The notes under the pieces were generated by a model. That model searched no databases. It saw nothing but the letters and a program-made list of their open reading frames with translations, and had not been told where the DNA came from. From contig JADLBB010000196.1 in NCBI GenBank assembly GCA_020848055.1, positions 1-6,282 on the forward strand: DNA of 6,282 bases, written 5' to 3'. Made by a program: the position numbers and the translations under genes. Source of the stretch: Chloroflexota bacterium (lineage in GTDB: Bacteria; Chloroflexota; Limnocylindria; QHBO01). Position 1 is the first letter of the stretch. Each line of letters begins with the position of its first letter. Below are positions 4,919-6,282 of the stretch, one piece after another.

Positions 4919-6282
4919 ATGAGCGACGTGTCCGCGTCCGCCACCGCCCATGCGGCGCCCCACCATCCGTGGCTCGGCGCCCTGCTGTCGTTCCTGTTTC
5001 CGGGCCTGGGCCAGGCGTACCTCGGCCGCTGGCGGCTGGCGGCCGCATTCGCGCTGCCCGTGGTCGCGCTCGTCGTCGTCGCGGTGGCGGCCGCGACCGG
5101 CTGGGTTGGCGGGCTGCGCAACAGCCTGTTGACCTCGAGCTTCCTCATCGGGCTGCTGGTCGCCAATGGCATCCTGCTGGCCTGGCGGGTGCTGGCCATC
5201 GCCGAGGCGGGGCTCCGGCCGTGGAGGGCCATCCATGGCCACGACCGGCGCATGGCCCTCATGGCCGTCGCCGGCCTGCTGCTGCTGACGGTCGCCACCC
5301 ACGCCTGGATCGGGGGCGTGGTCGTGCAGCTGAACACGACGCTGAGCCAGGTGTTCGGCGGCCAGGACCCCAACCAGCTGGCGGTGCCGACGCCGGTCCC
5401 CGGCGGCCAGACGCCCGCCCCAACGACGCGGCCATACGCCTGGGATGGCACCGAGCGCATCAACGTCCTGCTCATCGGCACCGATGCGGCCCCCGGCCGC
5501 AAGGCGGTGCTGACCGACGTGATCATGGTCGTGAGCATCGACCCGGTGGCGCGGACCGCCGTGATGATCAGCGTGCCGCGTGACACCGGCTACGTCCCGA
5601 TGCCGGACCGGCGCCTGTTCGCCGACGCGCTGTATCCCGACAAGGTCAACGGCATCTGGGGCAACGCATCGGCCAACCCGGCAATCTGGTGCCCGGACCT
5701 GGCCGATCACCCCGATGCCTGCGGCCTGCGCACGCTGCAGCGGTCGATCGGGCTGTACGTCGGGCTTGACATCGGTCACTACGCGCTGATCGACATGGCC
5801 GGCTTCGCCGACATGATCGACGCGCTCGGCGGCGTGGACCTGTGCCTGCCGGGTCGCCTGGTGGACCCGCTGTTCGACGGCACGCTGCGCAACAAGTCCG
5901 GCAAGGGCCTGGTCCTGGAGGCCGGCTGCCGCCGCTACGACGGGATCGATGCGCTGGCCTACGCCCGCAGCCGGAAGGGCTGGATCGAGATGCCCGATGG
6001 CAGCCACGTGCCGCAGAACGACTTCGCGCGCTCCGAGCGCCAACAGGAGGTCCTGCTGGCCGTGCGCCGCGAACTGGCGCACGCCGATACCCTGTTCGAG
6101 CTGCCTGCCCTGCTGCAGGCCATCGGCCACACCGTCACCACCGACCTGCCGCGCGAACGCGCCGGCGACCTCGCCAGCCTCCTGCCCCTCGTCGCCGGGC
6201 CCGACATCAGGCGCGTCGTGCTGGGCTACCCCGGCTACGTCGACCTCCCGGTGGCCCCGGACGTGAACTACCTGCTCATCCC
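4919..6282 (+). CDS. LytR-CpsA-Psr (LCP) family glycopolymer transferase, 3' end missing
   Basis: LCP enzymes move teichoic-acid-like or other glycopolymers from a polyprenyl-phosphate lipid to the cell wall, outside the membrane. The reading frame is open for 454 codons from ATG 4919 to the right edge. The N-terminus has hydrophobic segments near 19-34 (with F-P-G-L-G-Q, 27-32), 40-60, 73-94 and 112-135, instead of the single anchor of classical LCPs. A Pro/Thr linker (about 150-172) precedes the LCP domain (about 180-385). Conserved residues: D189 in L-L-I-G-T-D, D200 in L-T-D, S-V-P-R-D-T (218-223, R221), K242 in D-K-V-N-G, G-G-V-D (304-307), Y-A-R-S-R-K (348-353) and D-F-A-R-S-E-R-Q-Q (368-376). 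These arginines and aspartates bind the pyrophosphate and metal in characterised LCPs. Four cysteines (258, 268, 309, 337) lie in the outer domain; 309/337 matches a C-L-P...G-C pattern I recall from high-GC LCPs. The region after 385 is unassigned. An ATG at 4889 in frame is less likely, because the promoter box lies between. Confidence 0.94.
   Translation, partial: MSDVSASATAHAAPHHPWLGALLSFLFPGLGQAYLGRWRLAAAFALPVVALVVVAVAAATGWVGGLRNSLLTSSFLIGLLVANGILLAWRVLAIAEAGLRPWRAIHGHDRRMALMAVAGLLLLTVATHAWIGGVVVQLNTTLSQVFGGQDPNQLAVPTPVPGGQTPAPTTRPYAWDGTERINVLLIGTDAAPGRKAVLTDVIMVVSIDPVARTAVMISVPRDTGYVPMPDRRLFADALYPDKVNGIWGNASANPAIWCPDLADHPDACGLRTLQRSIGLYVGLDIGHYALIDMAGFADMIDALGGVDLCLPGRLVDPLFDGTLRNKSGKGLVLEAGCRRYDGIDALAYARSRKGWIEMPDGSHVPQNDFARSERQQEVLLAVRRELAHADTLFELPALLQAIGHTVTTDLPRERAGDLASLLPLVAGPDIRRVVLGYPGYVDLPVAPDVNYLLI

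Noticed and set aside
4838..6130. 430-codon minus-strand open frame opposite the LCP gene
   Set aside because: Low-complexity Gln/Arg/Ala/His translation and no domain; the plus strand carries all LCP motifs.

Overview
This is a strongly GC-rich bacterial window with five protein-coding genes, densely packed and with short intergenic gaps. The gene types point to a non-model, high-GC lineage. A Chloroflexota (Limnocylindria-like) or actinobacterial origin is my best guess. It rests on an LCP protein with a multi-TM 'FLFPGLGQ' N-terminus, a DUF3048 protein on a Ser/Pro/Thr stalk, and TANNNT -10 boxes sitting almost on the start codons. No rRNA marker is present, so the taxonomy is an inference.

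Layout. On the minus strand (1-755) lies the N-terminal half of a ResB/Ccs1-type cytochrome c biogenesis protein, cut by the left edge. Its ATG overlaps by one base (TGATG) the stop of a PLP-dependent trans-sulfuration enzyme (cystathionine gamma-synthase/lyase type, 755-1933, minus). A 61-bp divergent promoter region separates that enzyme from a membrane-anchored DUF3048 (YerB-like) protein (1995-3140, plus). This converges on a membrane diguanylate cyclase (3151-4740, minus). Only 10 bp separate the two coding regions, and both stop codons lie inside one 12-bp-stem hairpin. A 178-bp divergent region (4741-4918) with a direct repeat and promoter-like boxes leads to a LytR-CpsA-Psr (LCP) glycopolymer transferase (4919 to the right edge, plus), which is cut at its 3' end.

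How the genes may work together. Four of the five products are membrane or cell-surface proteins. The LCP enzyme attaches glycopolymers to the wall, the DUF3048 protein is exposed outside the membrane, the cyclase makes c-di-GMP (a surface and lifestyle signal), and ResB serves extracytoplasmic cytochrome c assembly. The trans-sulfuration enzyme supplies sulfur amino acids and is translationally coupled to resB. The shared theme is envelope function plus thiol/sulfur metabolism, but apart from the coupled pair there is no sign of one dedicated operon. I see no mobile element, CRISPR array, tRNA or rRNA, and no convincing new defence or biosynthetic system. The most unusual points are the hairpin holding both stop codons, the near-leaderless promoters, and an unrecognised C-terminal tail on the diguanylate cyclase.
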